Shown here piece after piece: positions 9,689-18,171 of a stretch of 64,000 bases of DNA. Made by a program: the position numbers and the translations under genes. The stretch's first letter is position 1. The number at the start of each line of letters is the position of its first letter. The notes under the pieces were generated by a model. The model saw only the letters and a list, made by a program, of their open reading frames with translations. It made no database searches and was not told the origin of the DNA. Source of the DNA: Lachnospiraceae bacterium (GTDB taxonomy: Bacteria > Bacillota > Clostridia > Lachnospirales > Lachnospiraceae). The stretch covers positions 124,001 through 188,000 of the forward strand of contig CAJTGD010000002.1 in the NCBI GenBank assembly GCA_910575475.1, read 5' to 3'.

Positions 9689-10708
9689 TTATTTTGCCAA
9701 TGTAACAGTACATTCTTTCGTGGTATTATCTGACAGCTTAATAGTAAACTTTATATTTCCGCCATTCTCAATTAACCAATCCATCCATTCACTACCAAGT
9801 TGTCCAGTGATAGAGCCGCCTTCTTCCACACTCCAATTATCTGTATTCCAATCAATAGGATTTACATTCGAATCATACGTAGAACCATTTGGAGCAGTAA
9901 TATCTGACGAAGTATAATTCTGCTCAGCAGTCAAACCTGTTATAGAAATTGCGCCGCTAGTAGAAACTGTAACTTGCGGTCCAACCGGAGCTGTAGGATC
10001 AGCAATACTCCAAACCACATTTACTGTCGGAGGTGTCTCTGTCAGGCCAGTCCATTTTCCCTTAGGATTACATGCACCTGTAAGCTGGAAGGAATATTCT
10101 TTAAATCCAGTAGCATCAGCTTTTAATTGTTTCACATACTTGCCATCTACATATTTTGTTTCGTATGCGTCAGCTAATGCTGCAATTGTAGATGTAAGCT
10201 CTACACCGCTCGTAGTAATAGCAGTATTACTGTTATTGGTATCGCTATCTTTCAGCGCAAGATAAAGACCTGCGGTAGTATCAGCAGAATCAAATGTATC
10301 AGTTGAAGACATAGTGATACCACTCGCAGCTGCAACGGATGCCTTTACTTTAATCTGAACATCCATTGTACTCTTATTCACTGCTTTAATCGCATCGCTT
10401 GTAGCAGAATAACTTGTAGCACCGCCTTCTGTTGTTGCTGCATTTGCGAAAAATACAGTGCCCTCTCCAAAAGTTGCTCCGCTGTACTTCTCTGCTGATG
10501 TTGCCTTAATTACCCCTGTAGGATCCAGAATATAGTTAAACATTGTACCCGAATCGGTCGGTAACTGCACCTGAAAAACATCAGACTTTTCCACAACATC
10601 AAGTGAACCAGATCCTGTTCCAGTTCCTTCTGCCGCAAATGCTACAACAGAACTTCCCATAACCATAGATGCTGCTAAACCAACAGCTAAAATTCTCTTA
10701 TAATTCAT
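9689..10708 (-). CDS. Secreted protein of unknown function, two-domain paralogue
   Basis: 339 residues. It starts at the ATG at 10708, which has AGGAGG six bases upstream. Residues 1-~26 are a signal peptide ending VVAFAAE. Residues ~38-235 share a module with the two proteins at 11590 and 12342: DVFQVQLPT near the start, an FNYILDP block, a STSD block, and a final SFQLTGA...KGKW...VNVVWSI strand set. A further ~105 residues, found only here, look like a second beta-sandwich domain. No LPXTG motif, SLH domain or C-terminal membrane segment was seen. It is probably an extracellular structural or adhesive protein. Confidence 0.7.
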   Translation of the reverse strand: MNYKRILAVGLAASMVMGSSVVAFAAEGTGTGSGSLDVVEKSDVFQVQLPTDSGTMFNYILDPTGVIKATSAEKYSGATFGEGTVFFANAATTEGGATSYSATSDAIKAVNKSTMDVQIKVKASVAAASGITMSSTDTFDSADTTAGLYLALKDSDTNNSNTAITTSGVELTSTIAALADAYETKYVDGKYVKQLKADATGFKEYSFQLTGACNPKGKWTGLTETPPTVNVVWSIADPTAPVGPQVTVSTSGAISITGLTAEQNYTSSDITAPNGSTYDSNVNPIDWNTDNWSVEEGGSITGQLGSEWMDWLIENGGNIKFTIKLSDNTTKECTVTLAK

Positions 10709-10772
10709 TTTTACCTCCTTGTAATAAAAAGCTGTTTTTAATTTTCCATACACTAACAGGATTCTCAGGCCT

Positions 10773-11288
10773 CTACTGCCCAATGTTGATTGTCAATGTC
10801 AGTTTTACTGTACTTATGCTCTCATCATTTTCATCAAGCAGATGATATGTAACGAGGCAGTCATAAGTCCCTGCTGGCAGATTACTGTCTAATGTAATAT
10901 TGTCAAGATAGCTTCCTACCGGCAGGATCGGAGATTCAAAAATCGTCTCCTCAGTATCTGCACGTGTAACATCAAAGTAGACTGAATTCGTATTTGCTTC
11001 TACATTTTCAACATATGCATTGTCCGAAGGCGCGTCTCCGCTTGCAAAGTTCCATGTGGAATTCATCTTCACCTCATAGGAACCCGGCGGGACAGGATCT
11101 TCCAGCTGTTCAAGCACTTCTTCCACATTGTCCTTATTAACAACGACATTACGCTTGACCGGCTCTTCTTTCCTGCCAAGCAGCAAATAAATCACCACTC
11201 CCAGCAATGCCACTATCACTACAATGCATATTGCAATAGCAATTTTCCCTCCTTTCCTACTATTATTACTCTCCTTCTGTTTTGACAC
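10773..11288 (-). CDS. Single-pass membrane protein with extracellular beta domain, unknown function
   Basis: 171 residues, translated from a GTG at 11288 with GGGAGG nine bases upstream. A short positive N-terminus is followed by one hydrophobic helix (residues ~15-37), then a linker and two Thr/Asn/Asp-rich stretches that read as Ig-like strands, ending VKLTLTINIGQ. It lies directly upstream of, and is transcribed with, the 339-residue secreted protein. It may anchor or assemble the secreted paralogues. No named family was recognised. Confidence 0.65.
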   Translation of the reverse strand: MSKQKESNNSRKGGKIAIAICIVVIVALLGVVIYLLLGRKEEPVKRNVVVNKDNVEEVLEQLEDPVPPGSYEVKMNSTWNFASGDAPSDNAYVENVEANTNSVYFDVTRADTEETIFESPILPVGSYLDNITLDSNLPAGTYDCLVTYHLLDENDESISTVKLTLTINIGQ

Positions 11289-11475
11289 GTCACAAAACCT
11301 CCCATCAGTCTATGTTGTATATTGCAAATTTCAGCTCCACACATCGCTCCTCAAAACATGAATGCATATTTTAGTCGAACTGAAATATTACAATTTCCCC
11401 TTGCACAGCGATAGATCACTTTTGTCCTCTCTTCCTTTGCCGCCATGCATATTTTTCTATCCAGCAGATTATATA

Positions 11476-11493
11476 TAATATAATATATATACT
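11476..11493 (-). promoter_or_regulatory. AT-rich 18-bp element, copy 1
   Basis: TAATATAATATATATACT is found here and, without a mismatch, at 13215-13232. Both copies lie upstream of minus-strand genes for the secreted-protein group. This copy is in the ~300-bp gap 11289-11589, which otherwise holds only AT-rich sequence and no gene. It may contain a -10 region or a regulator site. Confidence 0.45.
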
Positions 11494-11589
11494 TTATTGA
11501 GAGAAAAAGAAAAAATAACATGCTATTATTCTATCGGCATCTTTTGAATAAAATTAACCCCCTTTTAATCCCATAATTTGTATACACCT

Positions 11590-12339
11590 TTACCGGTCTT
11601 CCTTTTTTTGCGTAACCTTCCAGGAAATCGCAATTTTAGGCGACGTTTCTTCAAATTGTTGCCATTTTCCTTTTTTATTGACCGCTCCAGTTACTCTGAA
11701 CGAACGTGTATCAAATACAACTCCGTCCAGATTTTTCTTTAATTTATATGTGTATCTTCCTTTCGCTTTGTCATAGCCATATTCAAATGTTCCCTCCGGA
11801 ACCGCAGCAAGTGTCGTGTTAATTCTTGCTCCATCCATACCGACAGGCATTATATTTTCTCCATCCAGCACAGCCATATAAAGGCTTGCACTGGTATCGC
11901 CTGTGAACTTTCTGTCGTTGGTCATCCGAATTCCTCCAAGCGAATCAGGTATCATCCGCACATTCAGCGACACATCAACCGGTATCGTTCCCTTGTTTGT
12001 GATCGTAATCGAATTGCTTGTGCTGCTGTAATCCTCTTTTGCCTCACCATCCGTACGTCTAAAGAAAAGTGTGGAACCCTTTTCAAAAGATTTTCCGCCA
12101 TATCTCGCACCGTCCGTCTGGTTGATCAGCTCCAGCGGATCTATGATAAAATCAAATGTATGACTGCCTACGGTAGGTAAAACAACTTGATATACATCTG
12201 TTCTAACACTGCCCTCCACTTTGCCGATGCCAATATCGCTTCCTTCTTCTATTTCCGCAAGCGAAGATACAGGAGATATCATGACCATTGCCGCAGCTAA
12301 TATAAATGCAGTAAACAACTTCCCGCGATCTAACTTCAT
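11590..12339 (-). CDS. Secreted protein of unknown function, paralogue B
   Basis: 249 residues from the ATG at 12339; AAGGAG lies eight bases upstream, a better fit than the ATG at 12345. Signal peptide residues 1-~28 end SSLAEIEE. The mature part carries the same module as its neighbours: DVYQVVLPTVG, FDFIIDP, YSSTSNSITITN, TSASLYMAVLDGEN and FRVTGAVNKKGKW, ending in a strand AISWKV. It is separated from paralogue C by only a few bases, so the two are translationally linked. It is most likely an exported structural or adhesive protein. Confidence 0.7.
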   Translation of the reverse strand: MKLDRGKLFTAFILAAAMVMISPVSSLAEIEEGSDIGIGKVEGSVRTDVYQVVLPTVGSHTFDFIIDPLELINQTDGARYGGKSFEKGSTLFFRRTDGEAKEDYSSTSNSITITNKGTIPVDVSLNVRMIPDSLGGIRMTNDRKFTGDTSASLYMAVLDGENIMPVGMDGARINTTLAAVPEGTFEYGYDKAKGRYTYKLKKNLDGVVFDTRSFRVTGAVNKKGKWQQFEETSPKIAISWKVTQKKEDR

Positions 12340-12341
12340 CG

Positions 12342-13088
12342 TCATTCTCCTTCTTTTGAAACAATCCTCCACGAGACTGTAATCTGAGGTTTCGCTCCTG
12401 TCAGCTGAGACCAGTCACCATTCCCATTCGCCGCACCTGTTAATTGAAAAGAATAAGATCCGAACTCAATACCATGCTGATCTTCCTTTAATTGATAAGT
12501 GTACTCTCCCTGTTCACTGTCATATCCGTATTCATACGCTTCTTCCGGCGCGGCGGCAACCGTTACATCCATAGTAACTCCGTCCGGGCCAATTGGCACT
12601 ACGTTTTCCCCGTCGATCAAAGCCATATAGATACTTGCACTGGTATCATCTCTGAATTCCCTATCACCTGACAGCTGAATCCCGGCCAACGATTCCGGCA
12701 AAATGCTAATATGTAAAGAAACATCAATTGCGTTAGATCCCATATTCGTAATCTTGATCACATCGCTTGTACTGCTATAGTCTACCCCTGCGTTGCCATC
12801 CATACGCTTAAAGAAAAGGGTAGAATTTTCTTCAAATGTTTTTCCATCATACGCTGCACCATTTGTCTTGTTGATCAGTCCCTGGGGATCAATAATAAAA
12901 TCAAAAGCACTGTTTCCGACTGTCGGAAGTATAACCTTGTATATGTCTGTATTCACGCTGCCTTCCACTTCACCAACACCGGTTTCATTTCCTTCGCCCA
13001 GTTCTTCTGCGACAGCAGAAATTGGAGAAACCATAACCATAACCGCAGCCAGGTTGGATATTAAGAACCTCCTGAATTTCAATCCCAT
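12342..13088 (-). CDS. Secreted protein of unknown function, paralogue C
   Basis: 248 residues with AGGAGG nine bases before the ATG. The signal peptide ends near SAVAEE. The mature protein aligns from end to end with paralogue B (DIYKVILPTVG, FDFIIDP, DYSSTSDVIKITN, TSASIYMALIDGENVVPIG, FQLTGAANGNGDW). It is the first gene of a two-gene unit, preceded by the conserved AT element at 13215. No cell-wall anchoring motif is present. Confidence 0.7.
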   Translation of the reverse strand: MGLKFRRFLISNLAAVMVMVSPISAVAEELGEGNETGVGEVEGSVNTDIYKVILPTVGNSAFDFIIDPQGLINKTNGAAYDGKTFEENSTLFFKRMDGNAGVDYSSTSDVIKITNMGSNAIDVSLHISILPESLAGIQLSGDREFRDDTSASIYMALIDGENVVPIGPDGVTMDVTVAAAPEEAYEYGYDSEQGEYTYQLKEDQHGIEFGSYSFQLTGAANGNGDWSQLTGAKPQITVSWRIVSKEGE

Positions 13089-13214
13089 CGTCAGATTCCT
13101 CCTTCACTTGTTTTTTCTCTAAATACTTTTTTACATCGGAAATCGGCTGATATGTATAACTTTTATTATATATCGGCATTTTCTTCATATTTCTTTAGAA
13201 AACTTTGAAATATT

Positions 13215-13232
13215 TAATATAATATATATACT
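13215..13232 (-). promoter_or_regulatory. AT-rich 18-bp element, copy 2
   Basis: Identical over 18 bases to the element at 11476-11493 and 127 bp upstream of paralogue C. The flanking sequences differ, so the identity is local and may reflect a shared promoter or regulator site. Confidence 0.45.
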
Positions 13233-13350
13233 AAGCAGATTCGAGACCTATATGCAATTTGAAAATGGTAATACTTTCTCACGGGAGTATGCAAGGCCAA
13301 AAAGCAAAGGCAGAGAATATCGCATCACTCTTCCCCACCTTCACAAGTCC

Positions 13351-15072
13351 TTAGTATTCAATTCCCTTCAAATATGCCATTGGATTCCTCAATTTTGCCT
13401 GACCCTTCAAAACTAATTTTTCTGACACCTCAAAGGCAATGCTCCTGTCAATTTTGTCGCTTACAAAAATATAGCCTCTCCACTTGTTCGAATTAAAGCT
13501 GCCTGCCCAATGATCTAATTTAACAAAATCATTAATAGACATTAACTTGTGATGATCTTTTCCAAGAACAACTTCTTCATTCGCAGCCCCATAATTTACC
13601 AATTTGGGAAACACAATATAGATATCGAAAAGCGTAAAATTAACCTTTTTTTCCTGTGCTTTATATTCTTTGACAAATTCCTCATAAAATTCTTTTCTCT
13701 TTTCCAACATTTCTGTGTAGGTCATATCTCTCAAACCGCTGACAAGATGATCTAATTTGACTTCATCATCTTTCATTAGAAATGTAGAAAAGCTTAGCAT
13801 GGCATCTCTTAATTCTTCTGCTGAATAACTGTTATCCTTACATTGCTCCAGAATACCTTCACAATATTTCAGTGATTCTTTTTCTTTATCCACTGGCTGT
13901 ATTGCTACCACATTGCTTTGAGATACCTCAAAACATCGTCTGGGTAATCTCCGATTATGAATATTTTCAGCAAGCTCCTCCAAATTTAACATCGTTCCAT
14001 ATTCTGGAAATGGATTCTTCCCCTCCTGCATTTTTCCCAACTGCAATATAGTTGAATCCGTATATCTCAAAAAATCCGAAAATGTTTTGATGATATCCAG
14101 CTTATATAAGCCAAATGCATAATCCTTTATCATTGTTTCGGAAATCAAGACTTTTTGATGATAATATATATAGCTGAACAGCATTATTTTGCAGAATGTC
14201 AGTTCTTCAATGGCTGTTATTCCGTTAAAATTTATTACGAGCCGATCCTCTATAACACCATCCTTTGATGGTACGGAATGCACTTTAATTTTTGTAAATA
14301 AGCGCTCCATATCATACTGCAGCGTAAGCCCGGCAGTTAAACTGTCTCTTTTTATATAATCCAGCTTATCTGCGTCAAAAGGTCCGTTTATTAAAGAAGT
14401 TTCATAACTTCGTATCTTTCCATGCCTTTCAATATTCTGCCCGATGATCATACAGCCAACATCAGGAAATAGTGTCTTGCGGACATCGCCTTTATCCGGA
14501 TAATTTACATGTTGAAAAAAGAAATCTTGAAATGGAACTGTATTGACAATCATAAATGATAAAATTTCATGGGGCTTCGGTTTCAATTCAAGAATATCAT
14601 TAAACTTTTTCCGTACATCCACAAAATCCTTCAATTCACCATATATAGCTTCCGACAAATGAGAATAGAAACAATGTCCGATGTCATGTAATAATGCTGC
14701 TAAAATAATCGCATTTTTAACTTCCGGCGGAACGCTAAAATCATTAGAATTTTTATCGATCTTATCGCACATGATTTTAACAGCCGAGGCAACTCCCAGC
14801 GAATGCTCAAAACGTGAATGTCTTGCCGCCGGATATGTAAGCATTGCCAATCCAACCTGGTTAATATCTCTCAATCTTTGAAAAAGGGGACAATCAATGA
14901 TCTGCATTTCCCATTCAGAATAATCAATTGACCCCCATACCGGATCATGGATTGTCTTTTTTCCTGTAACTGCCGGGATATAGCCTTGTAATTTTTCTTT
15001 TACAAAACCTTCTATATCGCTCTCTACTTTTTTATATTCTGGAGACCTTAAAATATCTTTTATCTTCCCCAT
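13351..15072 (-). CDS. HD superfamily phosphohydrolase (SAMHD1/dGTPase-like)
   Basis: 573 residues from the ATG at 15072, which has GGAGG five bases upstream (the frame is open to 15093). HSRFEHSLGVA provides the first His, LLHDIGHCFYSHLSE the HD pair and following His, and FDADKLDYIKRD the distal Asp. This order is typical of dNTP triphosphohydrolases and SAMHD1-like enzymes. The C-terminal ~200 residues are not recognised. It directly follows a 125-residue partner gene. It could act in nucleotide homeostasis or in defence by nucleotide depletion; the substrate is not evident. Confidence 0.75.
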   Translation of the reverse strand: MGKIKDILRSPEYKKVESDIEGFVKEKLQGYIPAVTGKKTIHDPVWGSIDYSEWEMQIIDCPLFQRLRDINQVGLAMLTYPAARHSRFEHSLGVASAVKIMCDKIDKNSNDFSVPPEVKNAIILAALLHDIGHCFYSHLSEAIYGELKDFVDVRKKFNDILELKPKPHEILSFMIVNTVPFQDFFFQHVNYPDKGDVRKTLFPDVGCMIIGQNIERHGKIRSYETSLINGPFDADKLDYIKRDSLTAGLTLQYDMERLFTKIKVHSVPSKDGVIEDRLVINFNGITAIEELTFCKIMLFSYIYYHQKVLISETMIKDYAFGLYKLDIIKTFSDFLRYTDSTILQLGKMQEGKNPFPEYGTMLNLEELAENIHNRRLPRRCFEVSQSNVVAIQPVDKEKESLKYCEGILEQCKDNSYSAEELRDAMLSFSTFLMKDDEVKLDHLVSGLRDMTYTEMLEKRKEFYEEFVKEYKAQEKKVNFTLFDIYIVFPKLVNYGAANEEVVLGKDHHKLMSINDFVKLDHWAGSFNSNKWRGYIFVSDKIDRSIAFEVSEKLVLKGQAKLRNPMAYLKGIEY

Positions 15073-15095
15073 GTTATCCTCCGTCAAAAGCACTT

Positions 15096-15473
15096 TCAGA
15101 ATCGTAAAGCTAACTGCATCATAGCATCTTTAACTTCCTGCGAGCATTCTGTTAATATCTCATCTGCCTCTTCGGTTGATAAATAAATAACAAGCTTTTC
15201 ATACTTCGGATTCAACTTACCAACTATGCCAAAGGTTTGTAAATTATTAATTCCCTCAGAGATATCATTTGAAACAATATTATCTATGCCTGTTCTAAAC
15301 TCAATATCCTCAAACATAAATTTTAATTGCTCATTGCTTTGTTTGAACTTGTATATACATGGCGTTATAGAATCCAGGTCAATTATCACTTTACTCTTTT
15401 TCACCAGAGACGCGCATAGATAACGCATAAAATTGTATGAACTTACTGGCGGTCTAGCACATATTAACTCCAT
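15096..15473 (-). CDS. Small protein of unknown function paired with HD phosphohydrolase
   Basis: About 125 residues from the ATG at 15473, with GGAG ~12 bases upstream and GAGGA immediately before it; the frame is open further upstream to 15542. It opens MELICARPPVSSYNFMRYLCAS and alternates strands and helices. No catalytic motif is visible. Its stop lies 23 bases before the start of the HD gene, so the two are almost certainly co-expressed. Its role as a regulator or binding partner is inference. Confidence 0.5.
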   Translation of the reverse strand: MELICARPPVSSYNFMRYLCASLVKKSKVIIDLDSITPCIYKFKQSNEQLKFMFEDIEFRTGIDNIVSNDISEGINNLQTFGIVGKLNPKYEKLVIYLSTEEADEILTECSQEVKDAMMQLALRF

Positions 15474-15542
15474 TCCTCTTCTTCTCCTCTCAAAATGTTG
15501 CTTTCTTCTGTTTTTCATATCCATGCTTACCAAAAGTAACAA

Positions 15543-15992
15543 TTGCAGGGTATCATCTAATACTCACCTAAAATACGCTTCTCCCAGCATCCCCGCTCAT
15601 GCACTCTCCCTAGGCGTGATACTGGCAGATTGCTACTGTCTCTGGTACTTCATACATATTTTTATCTTACCCCATTCTAAAGGAAATATCAACCTTTTTA
15701 TGTGATTTTACAGTTTAGTCTACTCATTATCTACAGTCATCCGCGCTATCACTGCATTGACCTGATGCCGTGCAAAGAGTTCACACGACACTGCTTGAAT
15801 TGGAACAATCCTCCTGCCAATACCCTTTCCCATTCGGCTCAAAATCCGACATATCTCCCTCGCATTCACACTTCACCAGATCGAACCCATATTTTTTACA
15901 GAATCCCCTCAAAATTCCCACCATAATCCTCCATAACCGGCAGATAGTAGTCCAGATAATCGGCCAGTTGTACCTCTCCGCGCTTATAATAC
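15543..15992. other. Gap of ~450 bp without a supported gene
   Basis: I see no RBS-led frame here. A minus-strand stretch at about 15915-16010 reads RGEVQLADYLDYYLPVMEDY in one frame, which looks coding-like, but it has no start and stops soon after. It may be a relic of a gene end. No terminator with a clear T-run was found. Confidence 0.4.
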
Positions 15993-18158
15993 TCATTTCC
16001 GCGCCATCCCCAAGGACATCCCTCTCTCCACATAATTCGTGATCACCGCGTCCACTCCCAGTTCCCGCATTCTCTCAAAATCCTCTTCCTCATTCACCGT
16101 CCAGACATGCACCCGCACGCCCTTCGCATGGCACTCCTTTACCACATCCACCCCCGGATATTTCATGCAACCCACTGATGGATGCACCGCATACACCCCA
16201 TATTTTTCCGCGTACTCCGCAATATCCAGAATTCCGTCGCAGTAAAGGAAAGCGACCCTGGAGTTTGGCAGGAGCTGCTTCACCCTTCGCATGGAGTAGT
16301 GGTTGAAAGAGGAATAGATGATCCGATCCGCCAGCCCTTTTTCCTCTGCCAGGCGCAGTACCTTTTCCTCCAGCCCTTCGTAAAAGACCGTACTGTTTTT
16401 CAATTCCAGGTTAATCGTCAGATCTGTTTTTCTGACCAGGTCGTACACCTCTTCCAGGGTAGGAATGGCAACCCGCCCATACGCGGGAAAGGATAGATTC
16501 ATATTCAATGCTTTGAGCTCTTCCAGGGTATAATCCTTCACATAACCTGTACCGTCGCTCACTCTGTCGATCCATTCATCGTGGATGACCACCGGCACGC
16601 CGTCCTTGCTCAGCTGCACGTCCAGCTCGATACCGTCGGCCCCGGCCTTGTATGCCATTTCAAAGGCAGGCAGCGTATTCTCCGGGGCATGGCCGCTGAG
16701 GCCGCGGTGCGCCCAGATTTTCATTCTGCGGTTTTTACGCTCCATGACCGCGATATCCTGAAATACACTTTTCTTTTTTGCAAAGGATACTTCTCTGTCC
16801 GCCCCGGCGCCGAACCGGATCAGCTTCAGGGTCTGCCTTTCAAAATCGATCAGAACGCTGTCCCACAGATCCTGTGTCACCGTGTCCGCTTCCCGCGGCC
16901 AGGCAACCGCTCCCCAGGGCTTTTTGTCTGTAAAATACTCCAGCTTGGCGCAGCCTGTAGAGATGACCGGAAAGCTGCATTCATCGAAAATATAATCCGC
17001 ATGGATATGGCCGTAAAAAAATCCCGCAATCTGATACGCCTCGGAGCTGTTGCATTCCTCCAGGATGTCCAGCAGTTCTCTTCCGTTTCGGATGTGGAAG
17101 CTCCAGTAATCCAGCTTTGCAAGAGGTGCGTCATGGGAAAACACAAGAAATTTTGTACCCGGCACGGAAGACACCAGCACTTCCTTCAGCCATTGGAGCT
17201 GGTCTTCGGTGTAGCCGTAGCGGACAGCGGCCATATCGTCAAAGGAGGATAAAAAGATCATCCGGAGGGAAAATTCGGGAACATCAATGAAGTAATCCAG
17301 ACCGGCATCACCCGCAGCATTTTCCTCAATCCCATACAGCCGATAAAGCCTCCTCATTTCCTCATTGGAAAATGCATTCCGGCGGTTTCGGAAATAATTG
17401 CTGTCGTGATTTCCGGGAACGATATAGAGGGGGACACCGCAGTCCTCCAAGCCGCGTATCATATTTTCTACATATTTCCTTGTCAGCCTTTTGGGGAGCA
17501 TGCCGTCCGTAAGGTCTCCCAGGTGTACGATCGCATCGTATTTGATATGCGCAGCGACACTCCAGATATTGTGCAGCGTGTCTTCCCAGGTTCCGTTGAC
17601 CGTATAGTGGGTATCTGTCAGCAGGCAAAGCTTCATCGTATGCGGAATGTCCTTTTGCCGGATGGGAGCGATAGTCTCCGCGGTTTCCTGCTCAAATTGC
17701 CGGATGGAGGCGATAGTCTCCGCGATCTCCTGCTCAAACCAAGGCTTCGGCCGGACAGCCGCCGCCTTCTGTGTCTCCTGATATTCGATCAATTCATCGG
17801 AACGTCCGAAGTCCTCCGAGGACAGATCCTTCCCGTCCTCTCTTCTGACGCAGACGCGGAACCAGCATTCCTGGTCAAATATATAGTCCTCCCGGCTGTA
17901 GCTCTGAGGCGTCAGGTTCTGCGTGTAGGACGCCCAGTTTTCCTCTGGCTGGTATGCATAGCTATATATATAGGAAGGATTTCTTTCCATGGAAAAAATA
18001 GCCGGGGCAAACAGGTAGCCCGCTTCGCACAGGTGAAGCCTGCTGCCCGGATATGCTCTGTAAAATTCTTCCGTTGCCATGTGCTTCGGGGAATCCGGCG
18101 CCAGCACGCCGTCCGCCAGCGCTGTCCGGTACCCCGGCGTTAATTGTAAATATTTCAT
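15993..18158 (-). CDS. Metallophosphoesterase / glycerophosphodiester phosphodiesterase fusion
   Basis: 721 residues from the ATG at 18158, with GGAGG eight bases upstream. Residues 1-~170 are unrecognised and Trp/Tyr-rich. Residues ~200-470 form a calcineurin-like phosphoesterase: LLTDTHYT, VHLGDLTDG, VPGNHDSN, VFSHDAP and GHIHADY supply the metal ligands. Residues ~483-715 are a GDPD domain: WAHRGLSGHAPENT, GIELDVQLSKDGVPVVIHD and the Glu in INLELKN. It hydrolyses phosphodiesters, probably glycerophosphodiesters or teichoic-type polymers. No signal peptide is seen, so it is probably cytoplasmic. The linker before the phosphoesterase domain carries a 14-residue tandem repeat. Confidence 0.85.
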   Translation of the reverse strand: MKYLQLTPGYRTALADGVLAPDSPKHMATEEFYRAYPGSRLHLCEAGYLFAPAIFSMERNPSYIYSYAYQPEENWASYTQNLTPQSYSREDYIFDQECWFRVCVRREDGKDLSSEDFGRSDELIEYQETQKAAAVRPKPWFEQEIAETIASIRQFEQETAETIAPIRQKDIPHTMKLCLLTDTHYTVNGTWEDTLHNIWSVAAHIKYDAIVHLGDLTDGMLPKRLTRKYVENMIRGLEDCGVPLYIVPGNHDSNYFRNRRNAFSNEEMRRLYRLYGIEENAAGDAGLDYFIDVPEFSLRMIFLSSFDDMAAVRYGYTEDQLQWLKEVLVSSVPGTKFLVFSHDAPLAKLDYWSFHIRNGRELLDILEECNSSEAYQIAGFFYGHIHADYIFDECSFPVISTGCAKLEYFTDKKPWGAVAWPREADTVTQDLWDSVLIDFERQTLKLIRFGAGADREVSFAKKKSVFQDIAVMERKNRRMKIWAHRGLSGHAPENTLPAFEMAYKAGADGIELDVQLSKDGVPVVIHDEWIDRVSDGTGYVKDYTLEELKALNMNLSFPAYGRVAIPTLEEVYDLVRKTDLTINLELKNSTVFYEGLEEKVLRLAEEKGLADRIIYSSFNHYSMRRVKQLLPNSRVAFLYCDGILDIAEYAEKYGVYAVHPSVGCMKYPGVDVVKECHAKGVRVHVWTVNEEEDFERMRELGVDAVITNYVERGMSLGMARK
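17655..17738 (-). repeat. 42-bp in-frame tandem duplication
   Basis: Two adjacent 42-base units (17655-17696, 17697-17738) differ at a few positions and encode FEQEIAETIASIRQ and FEQETAETIAPIRQ. The reading frame is kept. The repeat lies in the linker just before the phosphoesterase domain. Confidence 0.85.
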
Positions 18159-18171
18159 GTTTCTATGCCTC

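Noticed and set aside
12985-13188. 67-residue minus-strand frame overlapping the start of paralogue C
   Set aside because: No convincing RBS, it overlaps a signal-peptide gene by about 100 bases, and its second half is a frame-shifted copy of that gene's sequence.
15781-15996. 71-residue minus-strand frame after the phosphodiesterase fusion
   Set aside because: No RBS and no family; a coding-like phrase is in a different frame, so at most a relic.
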